From an uncultured Roseburia sp. (GTDB taxonomy: Bacteria > Bacillota > Clostridia > Lachnospirales > Lachnospiraceae): 64,000 nucleotides of DNA. The stretch lies in assembly GCA_900756925.1 (NCBI GenBank), contig CAAELX010000053.1, positions 43,594 through 107,593 on the forward strand. Reading direction: 5' to 3'. Below, one piece after another: positions 7,815 through 17,100 of the stretch; positions within the stretch are counted from its first letter, which is position 1; each line of letters opens with the position of its first letter. Made by a program: the position numbers and the translations under genes. A model generated the notes under the pieces. That model was given only the letters and a program-made list of their open reading frames with translations, did no database searches and had not been told where the DNA came from.

Positions 7815-9461
7815 TTGCAGAAAGATAAAATAGAAAGATATAAGACCATGATCTTTTATTTGATCATGGCAGGTGTTTTTTGTGCTTATATTCTGATGGA
7901 GCTGATCTGCCCACCGGAGAGACAGAGACAGACGGCGCCGGAGGAGCTGTATTATGAGGGGAGCTTCCTCTGGGAAAAAGAGGACGGCACGGAACAGGAG
8001 ATTGAGGTTCCGGGAAGATATGAGGTGGAGCCGGGAGAAACTATGACAATCAAAACGGTGCTTCCGGAGGATTATACGGCAGGTACGCTTGCAATCCGAT
8101 CGTCCCTTCAGGATGTGAGCTTCTATGTGGATGGAGAACTTCGGACTGTGTATGATACGAAGGATACCAGACCGTTCGGAAAGAATTCGGCGAGTCGGTA
8201 TGTGTTCTGTGAAACGTCCGCGGAGGATGCCGGAAAAACGGTGGAGATAACGCTCACAACTCATACTGACCAGTATTCCGGGGTTGTGAATGCAGTCTAC
8301 AACGGTGACAGGACAGATATCTGGGAACAGCTGTTTTCCCAGTATGGACAGACAACGATGATAGGATTTTTTGTCCTTTTTGCGGGCATAATTACCGTGA
8401 TTTTCAGTATCGCGCTGGAAATTACCTACCGGATCCGCCTGGATATGGAATATCTGGGATGGTGTATGATTTTAGGTGCTGTCTGGATGCTTGGGGAATC
8501 GAAGTTCCGGCAGCTTATTGTTCCAAATGCGTCCGTGCTGGCATCGCTTTGCTTTGTATCGATTCTGCTCTGTCCGGTGCCGATCCTATCCTATATCAAC
8601 AGCGTGCAGCAGAAGCGGTATAGCAGAATTTATCTGCCCATAGAGCTTACAGCGTTCGCCAACTTTTTTGTGTGCACCCTGTTACAGGTGGCGGGGGCAG
8701 CGGATTATATTGAGACACTTCCTATGGCACATATAATTCTCGGAGTATCGATGTTCGCAGTTCTTGCCGCAACCGGGAAAGATATTCTGGAGGGAAAAGC
8801 AAAGGAATACCGGATGATCCTGATTGGAATACTTGTGGCAATGGCAGCTGTGGCAGTCGAGAGTGTGTCTGCCTATTTTGTGGTGTCCGTGACCGGTTAC
8901 TTTATGACAGTGGGGCTGATGGTTCTGTTAGTCATGACGACAATCCGTACCGTGAAGAATATGCATGACATGGAACAGGTCAAGCGGCAGCGGGAGGAGG
9001 AAAGCCTCGATTTTCTGACCGGACTTCCAATGCGCATGCGCGGGGAAAAAGAGATTGCGGGAAAAATGCAGTCGGAGGACGGCTGCCTGATCCTTTTTGA
9101 TATGGATAACCTCAAGCGCGTGAACGATATTTATGGACACAAAGCGGGAGACCGCGTCTTAAGGGTACTCGGTGAGCTGATGAAAAATGTGTCAGTGACT
9201 GCGACCGGATGCAGGCTCGGAGGAGATGAGTTCCTGCTGTTTTTATCCGGCAGCGGCAGGGAGGAAGCGGTCAGGGTGACACAGAAGATTTTCCGGGAGT
9301 TCACGGAAACGAAGGAAAAAGATATAGAGATCCGCAGTGCCACGCTTTCAGCAGGGCTTTGCAGGAGCAAAAGCGGAGATTCCTTTGAGGAGTGTTATAC
9401 AAGAGCCGATAAGGCGTTGTACTATGTAAAGCAGAACGGCAAGAATCATTTTGCTTTTTAA
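7815..9461 (+). CDS. membrane diguanylate cyclase (GGDEF), ended early by TAA
   Basis: TTG start 8 nt after an AGGAG site. The layout is a TM helix (about 11-28), an extracytoplasmic beta-rich domain (about 30-165), about seven TM helices (about 175-385), then a GGDEF domain with FDMDNLKRVND and an intact GGDEF motif (RLGGDEF). It should make c-di-GMP. No RxxD inhibitory site stands before GGDEF, so product inhibition may be absent. The frame ends at TAA 9459-9461 but stays open for 155 more codons with protein-like sequence, so the gene looks cut by a nonsense change. The GGDEF part itself is complete and could still be active. Confidence 0.85.
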   Translation: MQKDKIERYKTMIFYLIMAGVFCAYILMELICPPERQRQTAPEELYYEGSFLWEKEDGTEQEIEVPGRYEVEPGETMTIKTVLPEDYTAGTLAIRSSLQDVSFYVDGELRTVYDTKDTRPFGKNSASRYVFCETSAEDAGKTVEITLTTHTDQYSGVVNAVYNGDRTDIWEQLFSQYGQTTMIGFFVLFAGIITVIFSIALEITYRIRLDMEYLGWCMILGAVWMLGESKFRQLIVPNASVLASLCFVSILLCPVPILSYINSVQQKRYSRIYLPIELTAFANFFVCTLLQVAGAADYIETLPMAHIILGVSMFAVLAATGKDILEGKAKEYRMILIGILVAMAAVAVESVSAYFVVSVTGYFMTVGLMVLLVMTTIRTVKNMHDMEQVKRQREEESLDFLTGLPMRMRGEKEIAGKMQSEDGCLILFDMDNLKRVNDIYGHKAGDRVLRVLGELMKNVSVTATGCRLGGDEFLLFLSGSGREEAVRVTQKIFREFTETKEKDIEIRSATLSAGLCRSKSGDSFEECYTRADKALYYVKQNGKNHFAF

Positions 9462-9929
9462 CAGGAGATTGAAGAGCAGAGAAGGAAGGAGAGCGCGAAG
9501 CAGGCCGATCTGGATCTTGTCGCGAAAGCACTGCAGGAGAGCGGAACTTATGCAGGGGCGTTAGATCTTGACTACCGGGATTTTGCAAAGCTGTTCGAAT
9601 ATATGAAGAGCCTGGGCGACCGGTACCAGCACACCTGTTATCTGATCATGATCACGATGGAAGCTGCACCGGATCAGCACATGTACATGGAGGGAATGGA
9701 AGAAGCGTTGGAGTGCATGGGAAAAGCCGTCAGAAAGAACATACGGAAAGTCGACATCTGTACCCGATATAGTTCCATGCAGTATCTGGTGATTCTGATG
9801 GAGGCAGGGGAGCCAAACATTCCGGATATTATGGAGCGTATTTTCTCCCAGTATGGCAGATTGTATACGCGAAATGATTTTACGCCGCAATATGAATTCC
9901 GGCGTATGATGGAGGACAACACGAAATGA
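9462..9929 (+). pseudogene. detached C-terminal domain of the diguanylate cyclase gene
   Basis: Same frame as the cyclase, directly after its TAA, reading QEIEEQRRK and on to MMEDNTK before TGA 9927-9929. The 155 residues look like a real domain, with alternating strands and helices (CYLIMITME, MEEALECMGKAV, YSSMQYLVILME), similar in plan to a degenerate GGDEF or cyclase fold. A restart is possible at ATG 9603, though no good ribosome site precedes it. The stop overlaps the next start as ATGA, so translation through here may still couple to the phosphoesterase gene. Confidence 0.6.
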
Positions 9930-10471
9930 AATATATGATCGCATCCGATATTCACGGATCAGCTTATTACTGTAAAAAAATGACAGAGGCATTCCACAGA
10001 GAAAAAGCAGACCGCCTGCTGCTTCTCGGAGATCTGCTTTACCATGGACCGCGGAATGATCTGCCGAGGGACTATGCACCAAAGGAAGTCATCGCAATGT
10101 TGAACGAATTAAACCGACAGATTTTCTGTGTCCGCGGCAACTGTGAGGCGGAGGTAGACCAGATGGTGCTTTCATTCCCGGTTCTCGCAGACTACTGTGT
10201 GATCCCGGTGGAAAACAGGCTGATCTATGCCACTCACGGGCATCATCACAACACACAGACACCGCCGCCTTTGCAGCAGGGAGATATCCTGCTGCATGGA
10301 CACACCCATATCCCGGCATGGGAAAGCTTCGGGGAGGACAATCTCTATCTGAATCCAGGCTCGGTCTCCATCCCGAAGGAGCAGAGTGCGCACAGCTATA
10401 TGATTTTGGAAGGGAATAGGGTGTGCTGGAAGAACCTGGATGGAGAAATGTATCATTCGTTGGAATGGTAG
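9926..10471 (+). CDS. YfcE-type metallophosphoesterase
   Basis: 181 residues with all calcineurin-like motifs: ASDIHG (6), LLGDLLYHGP (33), RGNCE (70), THGHHH (about 100) and HGHTHIP (about 121). Close in length and motif order to E. coli YfcE, a Mn-dependent phosphodiesterase. Its start overlaps the preceding stop (ATGA), so it belongs to the diguanylate cyclase transcript. Whether it acts on a cyclic nucleotide made or sensed by that protein is speculation. It converges with degV, with 2 bp between the stop codons. Confidence 0.88.
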   Translation: MKYMIASDIHGSAYYCKKMTEAFHREKADRLLLLGDLLYHGPRNDLPRDYAPKEVIAMLNELNRQIFCVRGNCEAEVDQMVLSFPVLADYCVIPVENRLIYATHGHHHNTQTPPPLQQGDILLHGHTHIPAWESFGEDNLYLNPGSVSIPKEQSAHSYMILEGNRVCWKNLDGEMYHSLEW

Positions 10472-10473
10472 GG

Positions 10474-11322
10474 TTACTGTGCAAGAAACAGTACCCCGAG
10501 GGTTCCCGGTCCGCAATGGCTTGAGATAACGCCGCCGGCTCTGGTCTCTAAGATCTCATGGAAAATACCAAGTCCCTCAAGATAATTTCTTACGGCATCT
10601 ACCGTTGCACGGTCACAGCCGGAATGCGTGATAAAGACACGATCAGGTCTGGCATTCTTCAAGTCTTCCTCCATATCTTTCACATAATTCATAATGACAG
10701 AACCGATTTTGCCGCGATATTTCTTCGTGGCATCCATAGCACCATTTTCCACAACAATCTTCGGATGAAGCTTCAATACACCGCCTGCCATTGCAGCAAC
10801 TGCATTGCACCGTCCACCACGGTACAGATAGGTGAGCGTATCTACCACAAAGCTTGCACGGACCTGAGGCTTCAAAATTTCCATACGGGCAACAATCTCC
10901 GCCGCTGCAGCACCATTCTGTGCCATAATAGCTGCCTCCACGACAAGCAGACCGATTCCGGTCGAAAGATTGGCGGAATCAATGACTGTGATGCGGTCAG
11001 AAGCTTCTAATTCCTCCGCAGCAAGTCGCATGACGTTGCCGGAGGTGGACATGCTGTTCGAGATCGAAAAGGCAATAACTTCGCGTCCGTCCTCCACATA
11101 AGGGCGGAATAGTTCGATGGTCTCTGCCAATGACGGGGCAGAAGTCTTCGGTGTGGTCCTGTGCTCGTTTGACCACGCATAGATCTGCTCCGGGGTAATC
11201 GTTCTGCCATCCTCGTATTCGTCTTCACCGAGAAGAATGTGAAGCGGCAGAATATCAATATCATATTTTGCAACCAACTCTGGGGAGAGGTCACATGTAC
11301 TGTCTGAAATAATTTTTACCAT
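10474..11322 (-). CDS. DegV family fatty-acid-binding protein (FakB-like)
   Basis: 282 residues. It has the DegV start (IISDSTCDLS), TSAPS near 60, the SMSTSG region near 88, DTLTYLYRGGR near 160 and a C-terminal HCGPGTLGV. Members bind one fatty acid in a buried pocket and present it to the kinase FakA, giving acyl-phosphate for phospholipid synthesis. A FakA-like gene lies at 61651. The start follows a GGAG site. It is a single-gene unit convergent with the phosphoesterase. Confidence 0.92.
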   Translation of the reverse strand: MVKIISDSTCDLSPELVAKYDIDILPLHILLGEDEYEDGRTITPEQIYAWSNEHRTTPKTSAPSLAETIELFRPYVEDGREVIAFSISNSMSTSGNVMRLAAEELEASDRITVIDSANLSTGIGLLVVEAAIMAQNGAAAAEIVARMEILKPQVRASFVVDTLTYLYRGGRCNAVAAMAGGVLKLHPKIVVENGAMDATKKYRGKIGSVIMNYVKDMEEDLKNARPDRVFITHSGCDRATVDAVRNYLEGLGIFHEILETRAGGVISSHCGPGTLGVLFLAQ

Positions 11323-11399
11323 GGTGGGCTCCTTTCCTATATAGGTACATTATATCTTCTTTTGGCTATTTTTGTACAGGAAATTTGAAAATATATAAT

Positions 11400-11448
11400 A
11401 AACAGTATATAACAGTTGACAACAGATGTGCACTGTTATATACTGTTT
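11400..11448 (+). promoter_or_regulatory. GntR operator wrapped around the gntR-ABC promoter
   Basis: A perfect 17-bp inverted repeat, AAACAGTATATAACAGT (11400-11416) and its complement (11432-11448), flanks 15 bp. The promoter lies across it: TTGACA 11416-11421, 17 bp, TATACT 11439-11444, so the right arm covers the -10. A regulator bound here would block RNA polymerase. The adjacent GntR protein is the obvious ligand, giving autorepression. Confidence 0.75.
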
Positions 11449-11468
11449 GCTGTAAAGGAGAAATAAAT

Positions 11469-11843
11469 ATGCATATTATATTAAACCATTCCTCCATGAT
11501 TCCGATCTACGAGCAGCTCATGGAGCAGATAAAATCAGAAATCATAGGGGAGGCGCTAAAAGAGGGCGAGGCACTTCCGTCTGTGAGGACGCTTGCAGGG
11601 GAGCTTCGGATCAGTGCACTGACCGTGAAGAAGGCTTACGACAGGTTAGAGGAAGAGGGATTCGTCACAACTGTCCACGGAAAGGGAACCTATGTGTCCG
11701 CTTCGGACAGACAGCTTGCCACAGAGGCGCGCAGACGGGCAGTGGAGGAAGACTTCGATAAAGCAATCGACCGGGCTTTTGCGGTCGGCATGAAGAAAGA
11801 GGAAGTAGCAGAGCTGGTTTCGCTGCTCTTAGAAGAGAAGTAG
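11469..11843 (+). CDS. GntR/YtrA-family repressor
   Basis: 124 residues from ATG 11469, 8 nt after AAAGGAG. An earlier in-frame start would lie in the operator. The winged helix-turn-helix spans about 8-75 (PIYEQLMEQIKSEI, LPSVRTLAGEL, LTVKKAYDRLE, GKGTYV). The short helical C-terminus without a ligand domain is the YtrA type, which usually represses an adjacent ABC exporter. The operator at 11400-11448 and the two ABC genes downstream support that role. The inducer is unknown; cell-wall antibiotics are common for the family. Confidence 0.9.
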   Translation: MHIILNHSSMIPIYEQLMEQIKSEIIGEALKEGEALPSVRTLAGELRISALTVKKAYDRLEEEGFVTTVHGKGTYVSASDRQLATEARRRAVEEDFDKAIDRAFAVGMKKEEVAELVSLLLEEK

Positions 11844-11876
11844 CGGCAGATCCGCTCGCAGAAAGGCAGACAATTT

Positions 11877-12725
11877 ATGATAATAATGAAGGATGTTCGA
11901 AAAAAATATGGTGACTTCGAATTTCAGATGTCACTGGAAATCCCGGATGGAAGGATCACCGGTCTTGTTGGGAAAAACGGTGCAGGAAAAAGCACCGCAA
12001 TCAAACTGCTTCTTGGACTGGTGAAGCCGGATGCGGGTGAAATCAGGATTCTGGAAAGTGAGGGGAAGGAGCTGCCGGTTTCCATAAAGCAGGAAATCGG
12101 GGCATCGTTGGCGGAGTCAGGATTTTGTTCACAGTTTACGGTGGATGATGCAAAGCATATCCTTGCGAGAATGTATCCGGCATTTGACCGGGAATTCTTC
12201 GAGAGGCAGTGTAGAGAGCTGAAGCTTCCGGAAAAGAAGAAAATCAAAGAGTTTTCCACCGGTATGAAGGCAAAGCTCCGCGTGCTTACTGCAATTACAC
12301 ACAAGGCAAAGCTCTTAATCTTAGACGAGCCGACCGCAGGCCTGGATGTGGAGGCGAGAAATGAGATTCTCGATCTGTTGCGAAATTATGTGGCAGAGGA
12401 CGAGAGCCGCACAATTTTAATCACGTCCCATATTGCAACCGATCTCGAATCACTGTGCGACGATATCTGCCTCATCCATGATGGGAAAATGATCCTGCAC
12501 GAGGACACGGATGTGATTTTAGAGCAGTACGGCATTATAAAGGTGAATGAGGAGCAGTACCGGATGCTTGACCCATGTGCTATTTTAAAGGTACAGAAGG
12601 AGAGCTACGGTTATGCATGCTTCACGAATGACAGAAAGTTCTATCAGGAAAACTATCCGCAGATTGCTGTGGAACATGGCGGAATCGACGAGTTAATTCT
12701 TATGATGACAGGGGGATATAGATAA
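11877..12725 (+). CDS. ABC exporter ATP-binding protein (YtrB-like)
   Basis: 282 residues. Walker A GKNGAGKST (about 33), a signature-like FSTGMKAKL (about 125), Walker B LLILDEPTAGLD (about 143) and the switch His in ITSHI (about 182) are all present. The C-terminal 60 residues are a regulatory extension usual in this exporter class. It lies 33 bp after gntR, and its TAA overlaps the permease start (TAATG). The weak start could be ATG 11877 or 11886. Confidence 0.9.
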   Translation: MIIMKDVRKKYGDFEFQMSLEIPDGRITGLVGKNGAGKSTAIKLLLGLVKPDAGEIRILESEGKELPVSIKQEIGASLAESGFCSQFTVDDAKHILARMYPAFDREFFERQCRELKLPEKKKIKEFSTGMKAKLRVLTAITHKAKLLILDEPTAGLDVEARNEILDLLRNYVAEDESRTILITSHIATDLESLCDDICLIHDGKMILHEDTDVILEQYGIIKVNEEQYRMLDPCAILKVQKESYGYACFTNDRKFYQENYPQIAVEHGGIDELILMMTGGYR

Positions 12726-13369
12726 TGGCAGGTTTGATTGAAAAAGATATGAGGCTTTTGTGGTGTAATAAGCTTTCTGTGATCGCTTTTGTTGTGTTCG
12801 CAGTGATACTTGAGGTATCGGTAAAGGGAGCTATTTTGGGCTATCTGCCGTTTGTTATGTGCCTTCTGATGGTGAATACCATCGCCTATGACGAGATGGA
12901 TAATGGTTATCAGTTTCTGCTGACCTTTCCGATAGACAGAAAGACGTATGTCCGGGAAAAATATGTGCTTACCCTTGGGATGGGGGTGCTTTCCTGGGGT
13001 GTTGCAATGGTGATCTATTTTGTAATAAAAATGATACAGGGGGAGAGACTGGATATGAGTATGGAGCTTCCGGTTACGCTTAGTTTTCTGCCGGTGATCG
13101 CGTTATTTATCCTGTTTATGCTCCCATTGCAGATGAAGTTTGGCGTGGAAAAAACGAGGATTGTCGTGGCAGGAACCTGCGGAGCGGCAGGTGCGTGTAT
13201 TCTCGGGTTTACAAAGTTTATCGGACCGGATACCATAAATGATTGGATGGAATCGTTAAATCAGATGAGTGGCTGGGTGCTCCTTGGGATTGTGGTGGCA
13301 GTAGTAGTGCTGCTGATCGCAGTTTCTTACCGCATCAGCATAGGAATTATGAAAAGAAAAGAGTTTTAG
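12725..13369 (+). CDS. ABC-2 type permease
   Basis: 214 residues with about six hydrophobic segments (about 16-60, 85-105, 118-136, 144-162, 180-202). The GMGVLSWGVAM and RISIGIMKRKEF stretches suit the small ABC-2 permeases coupled to YtrB-like ATPases. Translation is coupled to the ATPase by a 1-bp overlap. Together they should form a homodimeric exporter controlled by the GntR repressor. Substrate unknown. Confidence 0.8.
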   Translation: MAGLIEKDMRLLWCNKLSVIAFVVFAVILEVSVKGAILGYLPFVMCLLMVNTIAYDEMDNGYQFLLTFPIDRKTYVREKYVLTLGMGVLSWGVAMVIYFVIKMIQGERLDMSMELPVTLSFLPVIALFILFMLPLQMKFGVEKTRIVVAGTCGAAGACILGFTKFIGPDTINDWMESLNQMSGWVLLGIVVAVVVLLIAVSYRISIGIMKRKEF

Positions 13370-13414
13370 CTTGAAATGCCTGCAAAGTGCACATATTAAA
13401 TGGAGAGAAAATCA

Positions 13415-14092
13415 ATGAACGAATTACAGACTGCATTATTTGAATTACAGGACTTAACATACCGCGATTTTCACAGCAGACTGATGCCTGGAATTGATAA
13501 GGACACCGTGATTGGAATCCGCACACCGGTACTTCGGAAGTTTGCAAAGGAATTTGCAAAGACAGCAGCGGCAGAGACATTTTTACAGGAGCTTCCGCAT
13601 CAATATTACGAGGAAAATAATCTGCACATGATGCTTCTCGCAGGAATGAAAGATTATGAAAAATGTGTGTGTGAAGTGGAGCGATTTCTTCCTTGTATCA
13701 ATAACTGGGCAACCTGTGACAGCCCGGCACCGAAGTGCTTCGCAAAGCACAAAGAAGAACTGCTTCCGAAGATTAGGACATGGATGGCTTCTGACCATAC
13801 GTATACGATCCGTTATGGGATCGAAATGCTGATGAACCTTTATCTGGAGGAAGATTTCAAGCCGGAATATCCAAAGCTCGTAGCAGCAGTACAGTCTGAG
13901 GAATACTACGTCAATATGATGATTGCATGGTATTTTGCGACCGCGTTGGCGAAGCAGTGGGATGCGGTGATCCCATACCTTGAGCGGCGGAAGCTGTCAC
14001 CGTGGGTGCACCGGAAGACCATCCAGAAGGCGGTGGAAAGCTATAGAATCTCCAATGAGCAGAAAATATATCTGAAAAGTTTGAGAAATTAA
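13415..14092 (+). CDS. AlkD-like DNA alkylation repair protein
   Basis: About 225 residues of HEAT-like helices with the family pattern: GIRTPVLRKFAKEF (about 30), INNWATCDSP (about 92), IRYGIEMLMNLYL (about 126) and WYFATALAKQWD (about 165). AlkD glycosylases remove bulky or positively charged alkyl bases from DNA. ATG 13415 has GGAGAG 7 nt upstream; the earlier in-frame ATG at 13400 overlaps that site. Some relatives are poorly characterised, so the enzymatic activity is not certain. Confidence 0.85.
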   Translation: MNELQTALFELQDLTYRDFHSRLMPGIDKDTVIGIRTPVLRKFAKEFAKTAAAETFLQELPHQYYEENNLHMMLLAGMKDYEKCVCEVERFLPCINNWATCDSPAPKCFAKHKEELLPKIRTWMASDHTYTIRYGIEMLMNLYLEEDFKPEYPKLVAAVQSEEYYVNMMIAWYFATALAKQWDAVIPYLERRKLSPWVHRKTIQKAVESYRISNEQKIYLKSLRN

Positions 14093-14151
14093 TATAGATC
14101 TTGGTGCAGCGCCTGAATCTCCATGTTTGTAAGGCACATTGGAATATAAAA

Positions 14152-14185
14152 AATCGCTCAGACCTTAGAGTCTGGGCGATTTTTT
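14152..14185. terminator. bidirectional terminator
   Basis: Arms AATCGCTCAGAC (14152-14163) and GTCTGGGCGATT (14170-14181) form a 12-bp stem with one G-T pair and a 6-nt loop. A runs on one side and T on the other serve the alkD-like gene and the convergent dehydratase-activator gene. Confidence 0.8.
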
Positions 14186-14188
14186 GTA

Positions 14189-17100
14189 TTACATATTTTT
14201 CTTCAGATTCTTATTTGCTGTGGACAGCATCAGCTTAATACGGTTCAGCTGGTTTACCTCGCTGGCACCCGGATCGTAGTCGATCGCTACGATATTGGAA
14301 TCCGGATAGCGGTGACGCAGCTCTTTGATGACACCTTTTCCGACAACGTGGTTCGGCAGGCAGGCAAAAGGCTGCGTGCAGACGATGTTCGGGGTTCCTG
14401 AGTGGATCAGTTCTAACATTTCGCCGGTTAAGAACCATCCTTCACCGGTCTGGTTCCCCTCAGATACAATGTCCCTTGCATATTTTGCAAGATCTTCGAT
14501 GTGGGCAGGAGCGGTGAAGTGCTTACTCTTCTTAAATTCATCGACAGCAGCGCTGCGCAGCCATTCGAAGAACTTAATACCGAGACGTCCGATCCGTTTG
14601 GACTTCTGGCTGAATCCGAGGTTATCTGCTTTAAATCCTGTGTTATAGAAGCAGTAGAGCAGGAAGTCTGTCAGGTCCGGAACGACCGCTTCAGCGCCTT
14701 CAGACTCTAATAAGTCTACCAGATAGTTGTTGGCAGCCGGATGGAATTTTACCAAAATCTCACCGACAACGCCGACACGAGGCTTCTTCACATCCAGACG
14801 AGGCAGGTTGTCGAAGTCGCGGATAATCTCGCGGCACATCTTCTTATACTTTCTATGTGATAAGATCTTATCCTGTGTGATAAAGGCAATTACTTTTTTC
14901 TTCCATTTTTCATGGAGTTCGTTGGCAGAGCCAGGAACCGATTCATATGGTCTTGTTGCATACAGGCAGCGCAGGAAAATATCACCAAATTCCAGAGCAT
15001 ACAGTCCGTGCTGGATCAGCTTTGGAGTGAAGGTGAATCCAGGGTTGCCCTCTAAACCGCTCAAGTTGATAGAGATGACCGGAACGTTCGGATAGCCCGC
15101 TTTTTCCAGAGCACGGCGGATAAACCCGATATAGTTACTTGCACGGCATCCACCACCGGTCTGGGAGATTAAGATAGCAGTCTTATCCATGTCGTAATCC
15201 CCGGATTTCACAGCTGCCATCAGCTGGCCGACTACGATCAGAGACGGATAGCAGGCATCGTTATTGACGAACTTCAGTCCGACATCCACACATTCTCTTG
15301 CCGGGATATTCGGAACAACCAGGTTATAGCCAGCAGCGTTGAAAGCCGGCTCTAACAGCTCGAAATGGATCGGTGACATCTGCGGGCAGAGAATCGTGTA
15401 ATTCTCACGCATCTCTTTTGTAAATACCACACGCTCATAATTTGCCGGAACAACCGTCCTCTTTGTCTGTTTCTTCTCGCGGACGCGGATTGCAGCAATC
15501 AGGGAACGGATACGGATTCTGGCAGCTCCTAAGTTGTTGACCTCATCGATCTTTAAGCAGGTATAAATCTTGCCTGATTTTGTCAGGATATCGTTGACCT
15601 GGTCGGTGGTGACAGCGTCAAGACCACATCCGAAGGAGTTGAGCTGGATCAGGTCTAAGTCGTCGCGTGTCTTGACGAAGTTCGCAGCGGCATACAGGCG
15701 GGAGTGGTACATCCACTGGTCCATAACGATCAGCGGGCGCTCTACCTGATGCAGGTGGGAGACAGAGTCTTCCGTCAGGACGGCAATGCCGTAGGAGGTG
15801 ATCAGCTCCGGAATACCATGGTTGATCTCCGGGTCTACGTGGTATGGACGTCCGGCAAGAACGATACCGCGTCTGCCTGTTTCCTTCATATACTGTAAGA
15901 CTTCCTCACCTTTTTTCTGCATTTCCATGCGGACAACAGCGAGTTCTTTCCATCCGTCAGATACTGCTTCGCGGATCTCTGATTCCGGGATGGCAAAGTC
16001 GGATGCACCGAATACCTTGATCAGCTGGGAGGATAAAGTCTCCTCACTGGTAAATGCCATAAACGGATTTAAGAACTTCACCTGACCGGAGGTGATCTCA
16101 TCCACGTTATTCTTAATATTTTCCGCGTAAGAAGTGACGATTGGACAGTTATAATGATTGTTGGAATCCGGAAACTCATTTCTCTCGTATGGGATACAAG
16201 GATAGAAAATAAAGTCCACATTCTGATGGATCAGCCATGTCACATGTCCGTGTGCGAGCTTGGCAGGATAACATTCGGATTCAGACGGAATGGAATCAAT
16301 GCCGAGCTCGTAAATCTTACGGGTGGAAGACGGAGAGAGTACTACGGAGAAACCTAACTTTTTGAAGAAGGTTGCCCAGAACGGGTAGTTCTCATACATA
16401 TTCAATACTCTTGGAATACCAACTGTACCGCGGATTGCCTCCTCTGCGGTCAATGGCTGGTAATCGAAGAGCCGTTTGTTCTTATATTCAAAAAGGTTCG
16501 GGATGTTCTCCTTATTCTTTTCTTTTCCGAGACCTCTCTCACAGCGGTTACCGGTGATATACTGGCGGTTACCGGAGAAGCGGTTGATGGTTAGGAGACA
16601 GTGGTTTGTACATCCCTGGCATCTTGCCAGTTTCGTATCGAAGGTCAGCGCGTTGATCTCCTCAATGGTGAGCATGGAAGTCTGATAGCCTTCCTCGTGT
16701 CGTTCCCTTGCGATCAAAGCAGCACCGAAAGCGCCCATGATACCGGCAATATCCGGGCGGATACACTGGACGCCGGCGATCTTTTCGAAGCTTCGTAATA
16801 CGGCATCGTTGTAGAACGTACCGCCCTGTACGACGATATTCTGTCCGAGATCCTTTGCATCGGAAAGCTTGATAACCTTATATAATGCGTTCTTAATGAC
16901 GGAGTAGGCAAGTCCGGCGGAGATATCGGCAACAGATGCGCCTTCTTTCTGTGCCTGCTTTACCTTGGAGTTCATAAATACGGTACAGCGGGTTCCAAGA
17001 TCAATCGGATTCTTTGCAAAAAGTGCTTCCCTCGCGAAATCCTGTACAGAGAAATTCAGGGATTTTGCGAAAGTTTCAATGAAAGAACCACATCCGGAGG

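Noticed and set aside
10558..11010. 150-residue plus-strand frame over degV
   Set aside because: It is the antisense shadow of a clear DegV gene, with atypical composition.
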